NCBI GenBank assembly: GCA_951828515.1
Contig: OX639992.1
Coordinates: 1,178,001 to 1,242,000, forward strand
Length of the DNA: 64,000 bases
From: an uncultured Poribacteria bacterium
GTDB lineage: Bacteria; Poribacteria; WGA-4E; WGA-3G
Direction: 5' to 3'
Shown: positions 1 to 9,162 of the stretch, in pieces
How positions within the stretch are numbered: position 1 is the stretch's first letter
Layout of the letters: each line of letters starts with the position of its first letter
Made by a program: the position numbers and the translations under genes
The notes under the pieces: generated by a model
Databases searched by the model: none
What the model was told of the DNA's origin: nothing
What the model saw: the letters and a program-made list of their open reading frames with translations, nothing else

Positions 1-1
1 C

Positions 2-307
2 GTCTTCGAGGATAGACCCGACGGCATCACGACGACCTTCACCGCTGAAGTCAACGATCAGGTATTTTTATGGATATTATGGGCAAACATCACAGAACAC
101 CACACCGTTAAAGTCTCATGGTTCTCACCGGAAGACGATCTGGACGATCCACCCTTCTGGACAGAGAAGCAAACCCTCACATCAACAACCGGCGAAAAAA
201 TTACGTGGTTTTACATCGACTTGCCAGACATTACAGGCGAGTGGTTTGTCGAAATCCACTTAGACGACGATCTCTTCGAACGGAGCCACGTCTTCTGGGT
301 GGAATGA
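2..307 (+). CDS. C-terminal end of an unidentified protein (5' truncated by window)
   Basis: An open frame runs from base 2 without a stop to TGA at 305-307, giving about 101 residues with no start in the window, so the gene begins upstream. The visible part is rich in Trp, Phe, Asp and Thr in alternating patterns (for example GEWFVEIHLDDDLF near the end), which looks like a small beta-sandwich domain. The same bases carry a longer ATG-started frame at 118-432 in another phase, but its Arg-rich translation looks like a shadow. I do not recognise the family. The next gene starts 47 bases downstream in the same direction. Confidence 0.6.
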   Translation, partial: VFEDRPDGITTTFTAEVNDQVFLWILWANITEHHTVKVSWFSPEDDLDDPPFWTEKQTLTSTTGEKITWFYIDLPDITGEWFVEIHLDDDLFERSHVFWVE

Positions 308-353
308 ATAACAAAGGCGATTACCGACTCACATCCCTTGGAGGAGGCAAGCC

Positions 354-1439
354 ATGGATAAACTCAAAATCGCGCACATCGGTACTGGCAGACGCGGTGC
401 CGGAACCTACCTTCCCCTTATCTCGAAATTGACGGATGACCTTGAACTCATCGCTGTTTGTGATCCACGCGAAGACAGCGTTACGGAACAGGGTGAGAAA
501 TACAGTGTCCCCGCCTACACAAATACCGAGCAGATGTTGGAAACAGTGAAACCTGACCTCTGCTCAATTGTGATTACTCCGAGCAACAATCACATTCCAG
601 GCCTCCTCTGTTCCGAGCATGGGGTTAGTTATTGCACCGAAACGCCCATTGACACGGATCTCGGATGGGCGGACAAGATGATCGCGTCTGCACAGGCGAA
701 CGGCACAAAATTGGAAGTCAATGAAAATTACTACCGCGTCCCTTCGGAGCGGATAAAACGCGAGATGATTCTCGCCGGGGTTTTCGGGAAAGTCAACGCC
801 GCCTATAACGACTTCCGAGGACACGGCTATCACGGTATTGGACTCATCCGTAGTTACGTCGGTTTTGACAATGAACCTGTTCAAGTTTACGGCTTCCGAA
901 AAGGATATAATGTCCAAGAGCACGTCTGGCGGCAGGGACAACCGACGCGCGATACTGAGGATTGGCAACATGCTGTGATTGAGTTCGCGGATGGTGCTGT
1001 CGGCATCTTCAATTTTAGCGGTCTTTCCTACGGCTCGCCACTGCGAGGCTTTAACGGGTCAAAATTTTACGCAGAACGTGGGATGTGCTTCCGAGATGAG
1101 GCAGTTATCTTAAACGAAACTGCCGATGCACAGCGCGCGATCAATATTTCGCGTAGAACGAACACCGTTAATGGCTACGAAACCTTGGCTGCCCTCGTCG
1201 CAGATACCGACCCCGAAGTGGTGTGGGAAAATCCGTTGCAAAATTATCCACTCAGCGATGGGGAAATTACTGTCGCATCAGAACTGATGAGTCTCGTAAA
1301 CGCAGTTCGTAACGACACAGAACCTGAATATGGTGCTTACAACGGTCGCAAAGACCGGGAGATCGATGTTGCGATGGCACGTTCATGGTCAAACAACGGC
1401 GCGCCTGTCAGCTTTCCCTTTGAATACGAGGAACGTTGA
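354..1439 (+). CDS. Gfo/Idh/MocA family NAD(P)-dependent oxidoreductase
   Basis: A 361-residue protein of typical length for this family. The N-terminal Rossmann fold starts with AHIGTGRRGAGTYLP, a variant of the GxGxxG dinucleotide-binding loop, and the sugar-dehydrogenase-like C-terminal domain begins near residue 125 (EVNENYYRVPSE). The usual EKP motif that carries the catalytic Lys is replaced by TETPIDTD near residue 95, so catalysis may be altered. The start ATG follows a strong ribosome-binding site, GGAGGAGG. Family members oxidise or reduce sugars and cyclitols; the substrate cannot be told from sequence. It stands alone before the tetrapyrrole cluster. Confidence 0.85.
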   Translation: MDKLKIAHIGTGRRGAGTYLPLISKLTDDLELIAVCDPREDSVTEQGEKYSVPAYTNTEQMLETVKPDLCSIVITPSNNHIPGLLCSEHGVSYCTETPIDTDLGWADKMIASAQANGTKLEVNENYYRVPSERIKREMILAGVFGKVNAAYNDFRGHGYHGIGLIRSYVGFDNEPVQVYGFRKGYNVQEHVWRQGQPTRDTEDWQHAVIEFADGAVGIFNFSGLSYGSPLRGFNGSKFYAERGMCFRDEAVILNETADAQRAINISRRTNTVNGYETLAALVADTDPEVVWENPLQNYPLSDGEITVASELMSLVNAVRNDTEPEYGAYNGRKDREIDVAMARSWSNNGAPVSFPFEYEER

Positions 1440-1461
1440 TACCGTTGTTAAAGAATTTGCC

Positions 1462-1490
1462 TTGCCGTTTGCAGAGATATTCTGTATACT
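1462..1490 (+). promoter_or_regulatory. Candidate sigma-70-type promoter upstream of the exported protein-hemB unit
   Basis: TTGCCG at 1462-1467 and TATACT at 1485-1490 are separated by 17 bases. The next start is about 47 bases downstream. The -35 is imperfect, so support is moderate. Confidence 0.4.
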
Positions 1491-1537
1491 TTAATAATTA
1501 AGTTGGAACAATCAAAACCTTGGAGGAACCTCCTATT

Positions 1538-2464
1538 TTGAAAAATTTTCGGTTCATTCCCGCCATTTTGCTTCTCTTCGGTCTCAGCGCGACTTTGATG
1601 GGAAATGAATGGGCAAACTACTACTTTCCAGATGCCGTCGGCAGTTACTGGGTTTATGAAGACCAGAACGGGGACGAGTTAACGCGCTACGCAATAGAAC
1701 CAGAAGAGATTGATGGCGAATCCTATCGCACCTTCAGTTACGATCCGGCTTTGGAGAATTGGGCAGACTTCGAGCATTACATTCAGCCCTATTTCTACCA
1801 GGTCGGTGCCGACTGGGTGGCGTTTTTTGTTGGCACTGAAATCGAAAACGCGCTCAAAGCCGCCACAATGGAACAGATGGAAGAAGCTATGATACTGATG
1901 CGCCAAGCACTGATGGAACAGATGCCTGAAGGACTAAACATCACTTTTGACTTAGATTACGATGTGGAAGTAGATTCCCAAGACTACTTCTACTTCCTGC
2001 CGACACCCGCCACCTTTGGCGAAGAGTGGACAGCCATAGAAATAAACGTCGTCCTAACGATGACAATCGATATCAAAGGCATGCCTATAGAGATACCGGG
2101 CGGCTCCACACAGACTGTTAAAACCTACACCACCCTCGTAGAGTCGGGTAATGTCACCGGCACAGAAACAGTGGAAACAGAAGCTGGCACTTTTGAGGAT
2201 TGTTTGGTCATTGAGTATCGCACAGATGCATCAACAGAGACAGTTATGTCTGTGGAAACTCCACAGCAGCCGGGACCACAAGAACAGCAAGATGTGACCC
2301 TAACAACTATCTGGTTAGCCCCTAACGTCGGTATCGTTAAATTTGAACACCAACACGAGGGGTCTGAGGAGAATGAAGCCCTTGGATTGGAAATGCCTGA
2401 AGACCAAACCCTTGAATTAATACAGTACGAAATCAAATCCTCAGGCTCGTCGGAGGATGAATGA
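1538..2464 (+). CDS. Exported protein of unknown function upstream of hemB
   Basis: About 308 residues. The preferred start is TTG at 1538, placed after the GGAGGA site at 1522-1527; an in-frame TTG at 1520 has no site in front. The protein begins [21 protein letters not shown], a clear signal peptide, followed by an acidic beta-rich body opening with [19 protein letters not shown]. That opening resembles exported proteins that carry a PDAVGSxWVY segment, but I cannot name a family. The stop overlaps the hemB start by four bases (ATGA), so the two are probably translationally coupled. A periplasmic or surface role is likely; a link to haem synthesis rests only on position. Confidence 0.7.
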   Translation: MKNFRFIPAILLLFGLSATLMGNEWANYYFPDAVGSYWVYEDQNGDELTRYAIEPEEIDGESYRTFSYDPALENWADFEHYIQPYFYQVGADWVAFFVGTEIENALKAATMEQMEEAMILMRQALMEQMPEGLNITFDLDYDVEVDSQDYFYFLPTPATFGEEWTAIEINVVLTMTIDIKGMPIEIPGGSTQTVKTYTTLVESGNVTGTETVETEAGTFEDCLVIEYRTDASTETVMSVETPQQPGPQEQQDVTLTTIWLAPNVGIVKFEHQHEGSEENEALGLEMPEDQTLELIQYEIKSSGSSEDE

Positions 2465-3432
2465 GCACCTTCCCTGTCTATCGTCCGAGGCGACTTCGCG
2501 CAAATGAGAACCTGCGCCGACTGATTCGCGAGACAGCACTCTCTGTTAACGACCTTATCTACCCGATGTTTGTCGTTCACGGACATAACACTGGGACCGA
2601 AATTTCTGCGATGCCTGGGTGCTATCAGTACTCGGTTGATACCCTCGTCACCGCCGCGAAAGAACTCGCGGCTCTCGGTATCTCCGGAACAATTTTGTTC
2701 GGAATCCCAGAGGCAAAAGACCCGCTGGGTTCCGAGGCGTATGCCGACGATGGGATTATTCAGCAGGCAGTTCGAGCCATCAAAGATGCTGTGCCAGATC
2801 TGCTTGTCATGACGGATGTTTGTCTGTGTGAATACACCGATCATGGACATTGTGGCGTCGTTGAAGCGGGCGAAGTGCAAAACGATCCGACCCTGGAATT
2901 ACTCGTTAAGGAGAGCCTGTCGCACGCGCGTGCCGGTGCCGATGTTATCGCACCGTCAGATATGATGGATGGCCGCGTCGGCGCAATTCGCGAGGCGTTA
3001 GACGAAAACGGTTACGAAAACATACCGATTATGGCATATTCTGCCAAATACGCCTCTGCCTTCTACGGACCGTTTCGAGAAGCGGCGGAATCGACCCCTC
3101 AATTTGGTGATCGACGCGCGTATCAGATGGATCCAGCCAATGCAGAAGAGGCATTACGCGAAGTCGCATTGGATATACAAGAAGGCGCGGATATTCTCAT
3201 GGTAAAACCTGCCCTCTCCTACCTCGATGTTATCCATCGGGTCAAAACAGAATTTCAGGTGCCTGTCGCGGCTTACAACGTCAGTGGCGAATACGCCATG
3301 GTTAAAGCCGCCGCACAAAACGGTTGGATTGACGAAGAGCGGGTCGCGTTGGAGGTGCTCAACAGCATCAAGCGTGCAGGGGCGGATATGATTTTAACGT
3401 ATTTTGCGAAGTCGGTTGTCGAGTGGTTATAA
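2461..3432 (+). CDS. hemB: Porphobilinogen synthase (delta-aminolevulinate dehydratase)
   Basis: A 323-residue enzyme of full length that condenses two 5-aminolevulinate molecules to porphobilinogen in the cytoplasm. The two Schiff-base lysines are visible, K196 in [13 protein letters not shown] and K249 in [13 protein letters not shown]. The segment [13 protein letters not shown] near residues 119-131 carries three Cys (121, 123, 131) of the zinc-dependent type rather than the Asp-rich magnesium type. It overlaps the preceding gene by four bases and is followed by hemL after a 203-base spacer that holds a repeat, so hemL may be transcribed with it or separately. Confidence 0.97.
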   Translation: MSTFPVYRPRRLRANENLRRLIRETALSVNDLIYPMFVVHGHNTGTEISAMPGCYQYSVDTLVTAAKELAALGISGTILFGIPEAKDPLGSEAYADDGIIQQAVRAIKDAVPDLLVMTDVCLCEYTDHGHCGVVEAGEVQNDPTLELLVKESLSHARAGADVIAPSDMMDGRVGAIREALDENGYENIPIMAYSAKYASAFYGPFREAAESTPQFGDRRAYQMDPANAEEALREVALDIQEGADILMVKPALSYLDVIHRVKTEFQVPVAAYNVSGEYAMVKAAAQNGWIDEERVALEVLNSIKRAGADMILTYFAKSVVEWL

Positions 3433-3435
3433 CCT

Positions 3436-3582
3436 GGCTGTCAGTAATCAGAAGAATAGCCATCAGCAAGAATGGCAGTCGGCAATCAGGTCGGGTTTTC
3501 TACGAAAACCCTTTCAGCAGTCGGGCAGAGGGTTGTGTTAAACGAGAACCTCTTAACCGACGGTTTCCGATAGCTGACAGCC
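3436..3582. repeat. Intergenic repeat bounded by GGCTGTCAG / CTGACAGCC
   Basis: The hemB-hemL spacer holds inverted 9-mers at 3436-3444 and 3574-3582, and between them many short words such as GCAGTCGGCAATCAG, and CGGGTTTTC facing GAAAACCC. A related run lies at 50480-50575 upstream of another gene. No protein is seen here; the long open frame entering hemL from 3423 is this repeat read through. Confidence 0.5.
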
Positions 3583-3635
3583 AAGATGCCGATAGCCGAC
3601 AACCGATACCTATAGAAAATTTTGGAGGGAACGTT

Positions 3636-4919
3636 TTGGAGAGCAGTAAATCCCTGGCTGCATGGGAAAAATCACAACAATTTATACCCGGCGGGGTCAA
3701 CAGCCCTGTCCGAAATTTCAGCAAAGTCGGCGGACATCCCCGTTTCATCGAACGCGGCGAAGGCTCGAAAATCTACGACCTTGACGGAAACGAATATATT
3801 GATTATGTCGCCTCTTGGGGTCCCTTGGTTTTGGGGCACGCACATCCGAGCGTGATAGAGGCTATCCGTTCAACAGCGTTGAACGGGACCAGTTTCGGCG
3901 CGCCGACACCCCGAGAGACGGAACTCGCTGAAATCATTGTCAACGCCGTGCCTTCGATTGAACAGGTGCGACTCGTCAATTCCGGTACCGAAGCAACCAT
4001 GAGCGCAATCCGCGTTGCGCGCGGGTATACCGGTCGTGATAAAATCCTCAAAATCGACAGTTGCTATCATGGTCACGTGGACTATCTATTGGCGAAAGCT
4101 GGCTCCGGTGTCGCAACGTTTGGGCTTTCTGATAGCGGCGGTGTCCCAGAAGATTTCGCACGCAATACACTCACAGTCCCCTTCAACAATCCCGATGCTG
4201 TCCGTGAAGCGATAGAAGCCAACCCGGACGAAATTGCCTGTCTCATCCTCGAACCGATTATGGGTAATATGGGCATCATTCCACCTCGCGACGGGTACCT
4301 CAATCAACTCCGTGAAATCACTGAAGAACACGGTATTGTGCTCATCTTTGACGAAGTTATTACTGGTTTTCGAGTGGCTTATGGCGGTGCGCAATCCCGT
4401 TATAACGTTACACCGGACATGACCTGTTTAGGGAAGATTATCGGTGGCGGGTTGCCTGTTGGGGCATACGGCGGAAAACGGGACATTATGCGGTGCGTTG
4501 CCCCGGAAGGCGATGTTTATCAGGCGGGAACACTGTCCGGTAATCCGTTAGCCGTGACCGCGGGTATAACAACGCTGAAGAAACTTGCTGAACCGGGGGT
4601 TTATGAACAACTTGAGAACCGTGCCGCAACCCTCGCAGAGGGTCTCGCTGAGGCAACCCAAAAACACGGTATTGACGCTTGGCACAGCCGCGTCGGTTCA
4701 ATGCTGATGCTCTACTTTACGTCAGAAACTGTCACGGATGCCGATGGTGCGCGCACAGCGGATACTGAACGCTTTCAACAATACTTCTGGGGACTTTTGG
4801 AACGCGGTATCTATGTCGCACCCTCCCAATTTGAGGCAGGATTTGTCTCTTTAGTTCATTCCGAAGAGGACATCAACAACACCGTTCAAGCAGCGACACA
4901 GGTATTGGCGAATCTCTAA
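3636..4919 (+). CDS. hemL: Glutamate-1-semialdehyde 2,1-aminomutase
   Basis: Converts glutamate-1-semialdehyde to 5-aminolevulinate, the last step of the C5 route begun by hemA in this cluster. From TTG 3636, seven bases after GGAGG at 3624-3628, the protein is 427 residues, the usual length for the family; the open frame extends upstream to 3423 but that part is repeat-derived. It is a fold-type-I PLP enzyme: [13 protein letters not shown] at the N-terminus, [12 protein letters not shown] near 116-127, FDEVITGFR near 238-246 and the PLP lysine K267 in [17 protein letters not shown]. It acts in the cytoplasm. Confidence 0.96.
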   Translation: MESSKSLAAWEKSQQFIPGGVNSPVRNFSKVGGHPRFIERGEGSKIYDLDGNEYIDYVASWGPLVLGHAHPSVIEAIRSTALNGTSFGAPTPRETELAEIIVNAVPSIEQVRLVNSGTEATMSAIRVARGYTGRDKILKIDSCYHGHVDYLLAKAGSGVATFGLSDSGGVPEDFARNTLTVPFNNPDAVREAIEANPDEIACLILEPIMGNMGIIPPRDGYLNQLREITEEHGIVLIFDEVITGFRVAYGGAQSRYNVTPDMTCLGKIIGGGLPVGAYGGKRDIMRCVAPEGDVYQAGTLSGNPLAVTAGITTLKKLAEPGVYEQLENRAATLAEGLAEATQKHGIDAWHSRVGSMLMLYFTSETVTDADGARTADTERFQQYFWGLLERGIYVAPSQFEAGFVSLVHSEEDINNTVQAATQVLANL

Positions 4920-4933
4920 AGAAAATAGGGGAA

Positions 4934-4954
4934 GGGCAACCACAAGGGTTGCCC
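4934..4954. repeat. Perfect hairpin repeat before the polyprenyl synthase start
   Basis: GGGCAACC at 4934-4941 and GGTTGCCC at 4947-4954 form an 8-bp stem with a five-base loop. It ends 7 bases before the next ATG and has no T-run, so it is more likely a dispersed repeat than a terminator, although it could hinder ribosome access. Confidence 0.6.
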
Positions 4955-4961
4955 CTACATT

Positions 4962-5942
4962 ATGTCCAACTTTAATCAAATTGTTGAATTAATTGCCGAT
5001 GACCTCGGTGCCGTTGAGGCGAAGCTCACCGAACACACCGCCAGCGAATATACCTTTGTTGACATGGCAGTTCAACACGTTGTGGAGGGTGGCGGTAAGC
5101 GGCTCCGTCCGATCCTCGTTGTGCTTTCTGCCAAAGTCTGTGGATACGAAGGCAGCGATGCGCACACCCTTGCCGCCGTTGTTGAACTCATCCATGTCGC
5201 ATCACTCGTTCACGACGATGTACTCGACGAAGCCGCAATCCGCCGTGGACGCGAGACGTTACAGACGAAATGGGGTAACAAAGTCGCAGTCCTCGTCGGA
5301 GATTACTTACACGCCCGGGTCCTTTCGATGCTCGTATCCCGTCGCTCCGATGATCCCGCGATGGCAATCCTCGCCGATACGACACAGGCAATGTGTGAAG
5401 GTGAGGTCATACACGCCTACAAGAGTGGCGATTTCGACATCTCCGAAGCCGAATATCTCAAAATTATCAGTTTCAAAACCGGGAAACTGATCGCGGCATC
5501 CTGCACACTCGGTGCGCATCTCGGTGCAACAGACAGACAGCAAGTTGAGGCACTCACAACCTACGGACAACAGATCGGAACGGCTTTCCAAATTGTAGAC
5601 GATTTGCTCGACTTCACAGAAGATTCCGATACATTGGGGAAAGACGCGTTCGGTGACCTCCGCGAAGGAAAACTCACCTTCCCGATCATCTATGCGCGGT
5701 CTGTCTGTAATGACGATGAAAAACATAAACTTGAGAAGATGCTGCACCCTGATACAGATGGAGCCGAAGCCATCGACTTTGTTAAATCTCTATTTCGGAG
5801 GTATGGTGTTGAGGAACATTGTTTAAAGGTCGCTCAAGGCTACGCCGACCGTGCCAAAGCGGCATTGGCAGCCTTATCTGAGACACCCGCTCGTATCGCG
5901 CTGGAACACCTCGCAGATTACGTCGTTTCACGCGAATCCTAA
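4962..5942 (+). CDS. Polyprenyl (octaprenyl-type) diphosphate synthase
   Basis: A 326-residue trans-isoprenyl diphosphate synthase that extends allylic diphosphates with isopentenyl diphosphate to make long-chain quinone or lipid-carrier precursors. Visible motifs are GGGKRLRP near 43-50, the first Asp-rich motif HDDVLDEA at 84-91, and the second, VDDLLDFTED, near 210. The chain length cannot be read safely. No good ribosome-binding site precedes the ATG; instead a GGGCAACC hairpin lies there. It lies between hemL and the sirohaem-type protein, so a link to quinone or haem-side-chain supply is possible but inferred from position. Confidence 0.93.
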   Translation: MSNFNQIVELIADDLGAVEAKLTEHTASEYTFVDMAVQHVVEGGGKRLRPILVVLSAKVCGYEGSDAHTLAAVVELIHVASLVHDDVLDEAAIRRGRETLQTKWGNKVAVLVGDYLHARVLSMLVSRRSDDPAMAILADTTQAMCEGEVIHAYKSGDFDISEAEYLKIISFKTGKLIAASCTLGAHLGATDRQQVEALTTYGQQIGTAFQIVDDLLDFTEDSDTLGKDAFGDLREGKLTFPIIYARSVCNDDEKHKLEKMLHPDTDGAEAIDFVKSLFRRYGVEEHCLKVAQGYADRAKAALAALSETPARIALEHLADYVVSRES

Positions 5943-6014
5943 GGAACAGTTGTTAGTTCAGAGGTGCTTTGGTTAACCAAAAATCTCTTTAACTGGCAAC
6001 CGATAACTCACAAA

Positions 6015-7217
6015 ATGTTTTATCCGGCGCACATAAACCTTCAAGACCGGAAATGCCTCGTTGGTGGTGGTGGAACCGTCGCGGAACGGAAAGTTGTCGC
6101 GATGCTTCTCAGTGGCGGCGATGTCACCGTCATCAGTCCGGATGCAACGGAATTGTTGACTTTCCTCGCAAACATTGGTACCATTCGTTGGCAGAAACGG
6201 CAGTTGAAATCGGGGGATACAGATGGTTATTTCCTCGTCTGTGCTGCCACCGATTTTACAGATATTAATTCTGCTGTCTTCGCCGAAGCGCACGACAAGA
6301 ACAAAATCCGCCTTGTCAACGTTGTTGATGTTATTCCACAATGCACTTTCGCTGCTGCCTCTGTCGTAACGGATGGCGAGATTCTGTTGAGTATCTCAAC
6401 GAGCGGTAAAAGCCCCGCGACGAGTCGCCGTATCCGTGAACATCTCGAAGAGACCCTTCACGCCACTTCGCTATACACACTCGGATACGAAGATGGTGAA
6501 CCGGTGTCAATTGCGAATCAGGGACTTCCTTACCCGGTGTATCTCCTGTTGGAAAATCGTCCGTGTGTTGTCTTATGTGCGCAGAAAACGCCAGCAATTG
6601 AACGTCGTGTCTCGCTCTTACGCCAGTGCGGTGCATCCGTGTTATGTATGGCACCCGACGCAGCGAAACCGCATCACCTCGAAGATGTGTTCCTCGTTAT
6701 TGCAGACCAGTCTTCTGCTGTAGATAGATTTTTGAGCACTAACCCCCCTTATCAGGGGGGAATTGACCAACGCAGAAGCAAGGGGACATTCATTCGGGAA
6801 TATCTTGATGCGCCGGACGCTGGCACCCACTTCACCCCCGATCTCGTAATAGATAATAACCTGATCATCAGTGTATCGGCGCGAAGTAGCACAAGTATTG
6901 ACGACGCGAAACGTCTCCATAAAGAACTCACGAACCAGTTTGAAAACAACGGGTACGGTGCTTTTATTGAATTCCTCGGATCGCGTCGCGCTGAGATTCT
7001 CAAGGCGTTCCCGACCCCTAAAAAACGTGCCGACTTCTTTGAAGTGCTTATCAACACTGTTGAAACGAACAACACACAACCACAGACATGCTGCCTCGGT
7101 CTCACAAATCCTGAATGTTCCGCCGAATGTCTTTTTAATTGGGTTCGACACGGCAAGTTGGAACGCGCGAATACATTTACCTCCAAACGACTTGACAAAG
7201 CGCTCGAGGGTTGTTAA
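6015..7217 (+). CDS. Precorrin-2 dehydrogenase-like protein with a second, degenerate Rossmann half
   Basis: From ATG 6015 the protein is 400 residues, twice the usual length of the sirohaem synthase N-terminal (CysG-N/Met8p) family; an upstream GTG at 5964 is also in frame. Residues 1-150 form a normal domain: FYPAHINLQDRKCLVGGGGTVAERK binds NAD, and CTFAAASVVTDGEILLSISTSGKSPATSRRIREHLE is the classic C-terminal part of that half. Residues about 171-312 repeat this layout in eroded form: YPVYLLLENRPCVVLCAQKT, then FLVIADQSS, then FTPDLVIDNNLIISVSARSS. A hairpin repeat is embedded in frame in the second half. The first half probably oxidises precorrin-2 to sirohydrochlorin; the role of the second is unknown. 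Confidence 0.85.
   Translation: MFYPAHINLQDRKCLVGGGGTVAERKVVAMLLSGGDVTVISPDATELLTFLANIGTIRWQKRQLKSGDTDGYFLVCAATDFTDINSAVFAEAHDKNKIRLVNVVDVIPQCTFAAASVVTDGEILLSISTSGKSPATSRRIREHLEETLHATSLYTLGYEDGEPVSIANQGLPYPVYLLLENRPCVVLCAQKTPAIERRVSLLRQCGASVLCMAPDAAKPHHLEDVFLVIADQSSAVDRFLSTNPPYQGGIDQRRSKGTFIREYLDAPDAGTHFTPDLVIDNNLIISVSARSSTSIDDAKRLHKELTNQFENNGYGAFIEFLGSRRAEILKAFPTPKKRADFFEVLINTVETNNTQPQTCCLGLTNPECSAECLFNWVRHGKLERANTFTSKRLDKALEGC
6743..6760. repeat. In-frame palindromic repeat (CCCCCCT / AGGGGGG) inside the sirohaem-type gene
   Basis: A 7-bp stem with loop TATC. It is translated as NPPYQGGI at residues 243-250 of the host protein, in the degenerate second half. The G/C runs are unlike the flanking coding sequence. 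Confidence 0.7.
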
Positions 7218-7334
7218 AATTGCACAAAAAAACGACGCGCCTTCTTTCAAGACTTTCAAAACGGTTGAGAACGGCTTTAACGATCTCACGCGGATAAGAG
7301 ACATTCCTGCCTTGATACGCAAAGGAAGAACATC

Positions 7335-8156
7335 ATGAATACGCTAAACGATTTTGAATTGAAGCAAAGAAAGTACATGCCTGTCTTTCCAAAAGCGAGC
7401 GGAAAACCGACCGTTTACATTGAGGGATATCCCTATGAGGACGATGAACCGATGGCCGCAACAGATTTTCACGCGGAACAAATTACCACCTTTTCCGAAC
7501 AACTCTCGCGATACTTTGCGAGCAACGCACATATTTACATCGGTGTTGATAACTTCATCTACTACCGTGAAGGCGACATGAGAAAATTCGTCTCACCCGA
7601 TGTTTATGTCGTTTTAGGTGCTGATAAATATCCGCTGCGGCGAAGTTTTTATACCTGGGCAGAAGGTACTGTTCCTGCGGCTGTTTTCGAGTTTCTTTCC
7701 GATGCCACCGCGCATCAAGATCGGCATGAAAAAGTCCGACTGTATCTACTTGAGATGGGCGTTCGAGAATACTTCATCCATCAGCCTGAAATGAAGAAGC
7801 CTGCGGAGTTTCGGGGCTGGCGGCGAAATCCATCCGGCGGCATTGTAGAACTTACACCGGACGCGCAAGGTGGGCTGTTCAGCGAAGCGTTAAATCTTTG
7901 GTTTCGGTGGGAGGATCAACTTCATAGCCATGTCAGACTGTTACGCCCCTATCTTCCTGATGGCACCCCGATTACAACTTCTATGGAGGAACATCACCTA
8001 CGCGTGGCGGCAGAAGAATTGGCATCCGAAGAATCGGAACGACGACAAGCGGCTGAAAGACTCGCCAGAGAGGAAACGGAACGGCGACAGGCTGTGGAGG
8101 CTGAGTTAGCACGTCTTCAGGCACAACTCGCTAACCGCCAAAATGAAAACGAATGA
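7335..8156 (+). CDS. Uma2 family (DUF820) putative endonuclease with coiled-coil tail
   Basis: A 273-residue protein of the Uma2 family, which has a PD-(D/E)XK nuclease-type fold. Typical elements are FVSPDVYVV around residue 90, the acidic strand AVFEFLSDATAHQDRHEKVRLYLLEMGVREYFI, and the tyrosine-rich context. The last 65 residues form a charged coiled coil of repeated ERRQAAERLAREETERRQAVE heptads, common in this family. The start ATG at 7335 follows AAGGAAGAAC. Its biological role is not established; it sits inside the tetrapyrrole cluster without an obvious functional link. Another Uma2 protein lies at 29818-30384. Confidence 0.85.
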   Translation: MNTLNDFELKQRKYMPVFPKASGKPTVYIEGYPYEDDEPMAATDFHAEQITTFSEQLSRYFASNAHIYIGVDNFIYYREGDMRKFVSPDVYVVLGADKYPLRRSFYTWAEGTVPAAVFEFLSDATAHQDRHEKVRLYLLEMGVREYFIHQPEMKKPAEFRGWRRNPSGGIVELTPDAQGGLFSEALNLWFRWEDQLHSHVRLLRPYLPDGTPITTSMEEHHLRVAAEELASEESERRQAAERLAREETERRQAVEAELARLQAQLANRQNENE

Positions 8157-8190
8157 ACACATCTAAGGGAAAGGCATATCCACTTGCTGT

Positions 8191-9063
8191 ATGTCCTTAG
8201 CGTCTCAAAATGCACGGAGCATGATAAATTTTCTATTTCTCGTCACCCTTTTAATATACTTAGCGGCAGGCATCTTTCAGACGCTCTCGCTGGCGATTGG
8301 GAATCGTAGCGAAGCATCCGTAATTCGTCCAGCAATCGAGCAGATCGCCTTTTGGTGTACCATCATCGGCTTCGCCTTTTTGAGCGTTTTTATCGCGCTG
8401 TGGTGGCTACAGCAGGGGCATTTTCCGATGACGCACTGGACGGATTCGACCGCCTTTTTTGCATGGGCGATCACGTTGGTTTATTTGCTCATTGTGCGTC
8501 TGACGCATCTCCGCACACTCGGTAGCTTCGTGATGCCGGTTGCGTTTATTGCCATACTCATCTCATATAGTTTCGCCACGCACACTGCTGCGCTCCCGGA
8601 ACCGCTCCAAAACTACTGGCTTCTGGCACATACCACACTCATTTTTCTGGCATACGCTGCGTTTATCGCTGCCTTTGGGTTTGGACTGATGTACCTCATA
8701 GCAGAACGGAAAATCCGCAAGAAGACGGACGCGCTCTTTGACAATCTCCTTCCTTCTCTCGGTACTTCCGATGAACTTGGGTATCGTTGCACAATTTTGG
8801 GTGTCATTTTACTTACAATGGGAGTTATCGTCGGAAGCCTCTGGACGCAATATATCCGAGATGTGCCGTGGAGATGGCTTGATGCAAAGGTAATCTCCAC
8901 ATTGGTGACGTGGTTTATCTACGTCGCGCAAATCGGTATCCGTCAATTTTGGGGGTGGCATGGACGCAGGGCGGCGTATGCCGCAATCATCGGTTTCGTT
9001 GCCGTCCTCTGCACCTACGTTGGCGTGGATCTGTTTTTAGACAGTATGCACACGTACCGCTAA
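8191..9063 (+). CDS. HemX/CcsA-like cytochrome c biogenesis membrane protein
   Basis: A 290-residue integral membrane protein with about eight hydrophobic segments. The segment SLWTQYIRDVPWRWLDAKVISTLVTWFIY near 215-245 corresponds to the tryptophan-rich haem-handling region of the CcsA/HemX family (the WxWD-type motif followed by TWxIY). In many bacteria hemX is found next to hemA, as here, and is linked to haem or GluTR levels or to cytochrome c maturation. ATG 8191 is used, although ATG 8221 is also possible because the first ten residues are not hydrophobic. It is the last gene before the hemA promoter. Confidence 0.82.
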   Translation: MSLASQNARSMINFLFLVTLLIYLAAGIFQTLSLAIGNRSEASVIRPAIEQIAFWCTIIGFAFLSVFIALWWLQQGHFPMTHWTDSTAFFAWAITLVYLLIVRLTHLRTLGSFVMPVAFIAILISYSFATHTAALPEPLQNYWLLAHTTLIFLAYAAFIAAFGFGLMYLIAERKIRKKTDALFDNLLPSLGTSDELGYRCTILGVILLTMGVIVGSLWTQYIRDVPWRWLDAKVISTLVTWFIYVAQIGIRQFWGWHGRRAAYAAIIGFVAVLCTYVGVDLFLDSMHTYR

Positions 9064-9070
9064 GGGCATT

Positions 9071-9089
9071 TATGGTAAAATATACAATT
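9071..9089. repeat. 19-nt repeat TATGGTAAAATATACAATT
   Basis: Identical to 24936-24954. Both copies begin within 8 bases after a stop codon. The sequence resembles the outer end of the element at 43348-43487. Confidence 0.6.
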
Positions 9090-9110
9090 CAGTTCTAACG
9101 GTGTGTATAG

Positions 9111-9140
9111 CGGGCAATAAATGGTTCCCCTGCTACGAAC
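9111..9140. repeat. 30-nt intergenic repeat, copy 1
   Basis: Starts CGGGCAATAAATGG and ends CTACGAAC. It matches 13114-13143 in 27 of 30 positions. It lies just upstream of the hemA promoter. Confidence 0.6.
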
Positions 9141-9162
9141 CAGCTCAATCTCAGTTCTAAAT

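Noticed and set aside
118-432. 104-codon ATG frame at the window start
   Set aside because: Arg-rich shadow in another phase of the truncated gene ending at 307, and it overlaps the start of the oxidoreductase.
2125-2880. 251-codon minus-strand frame across the hemB start
   Set aside because: Antisense to two well-supported plus-strand genes; composition not protein-like.
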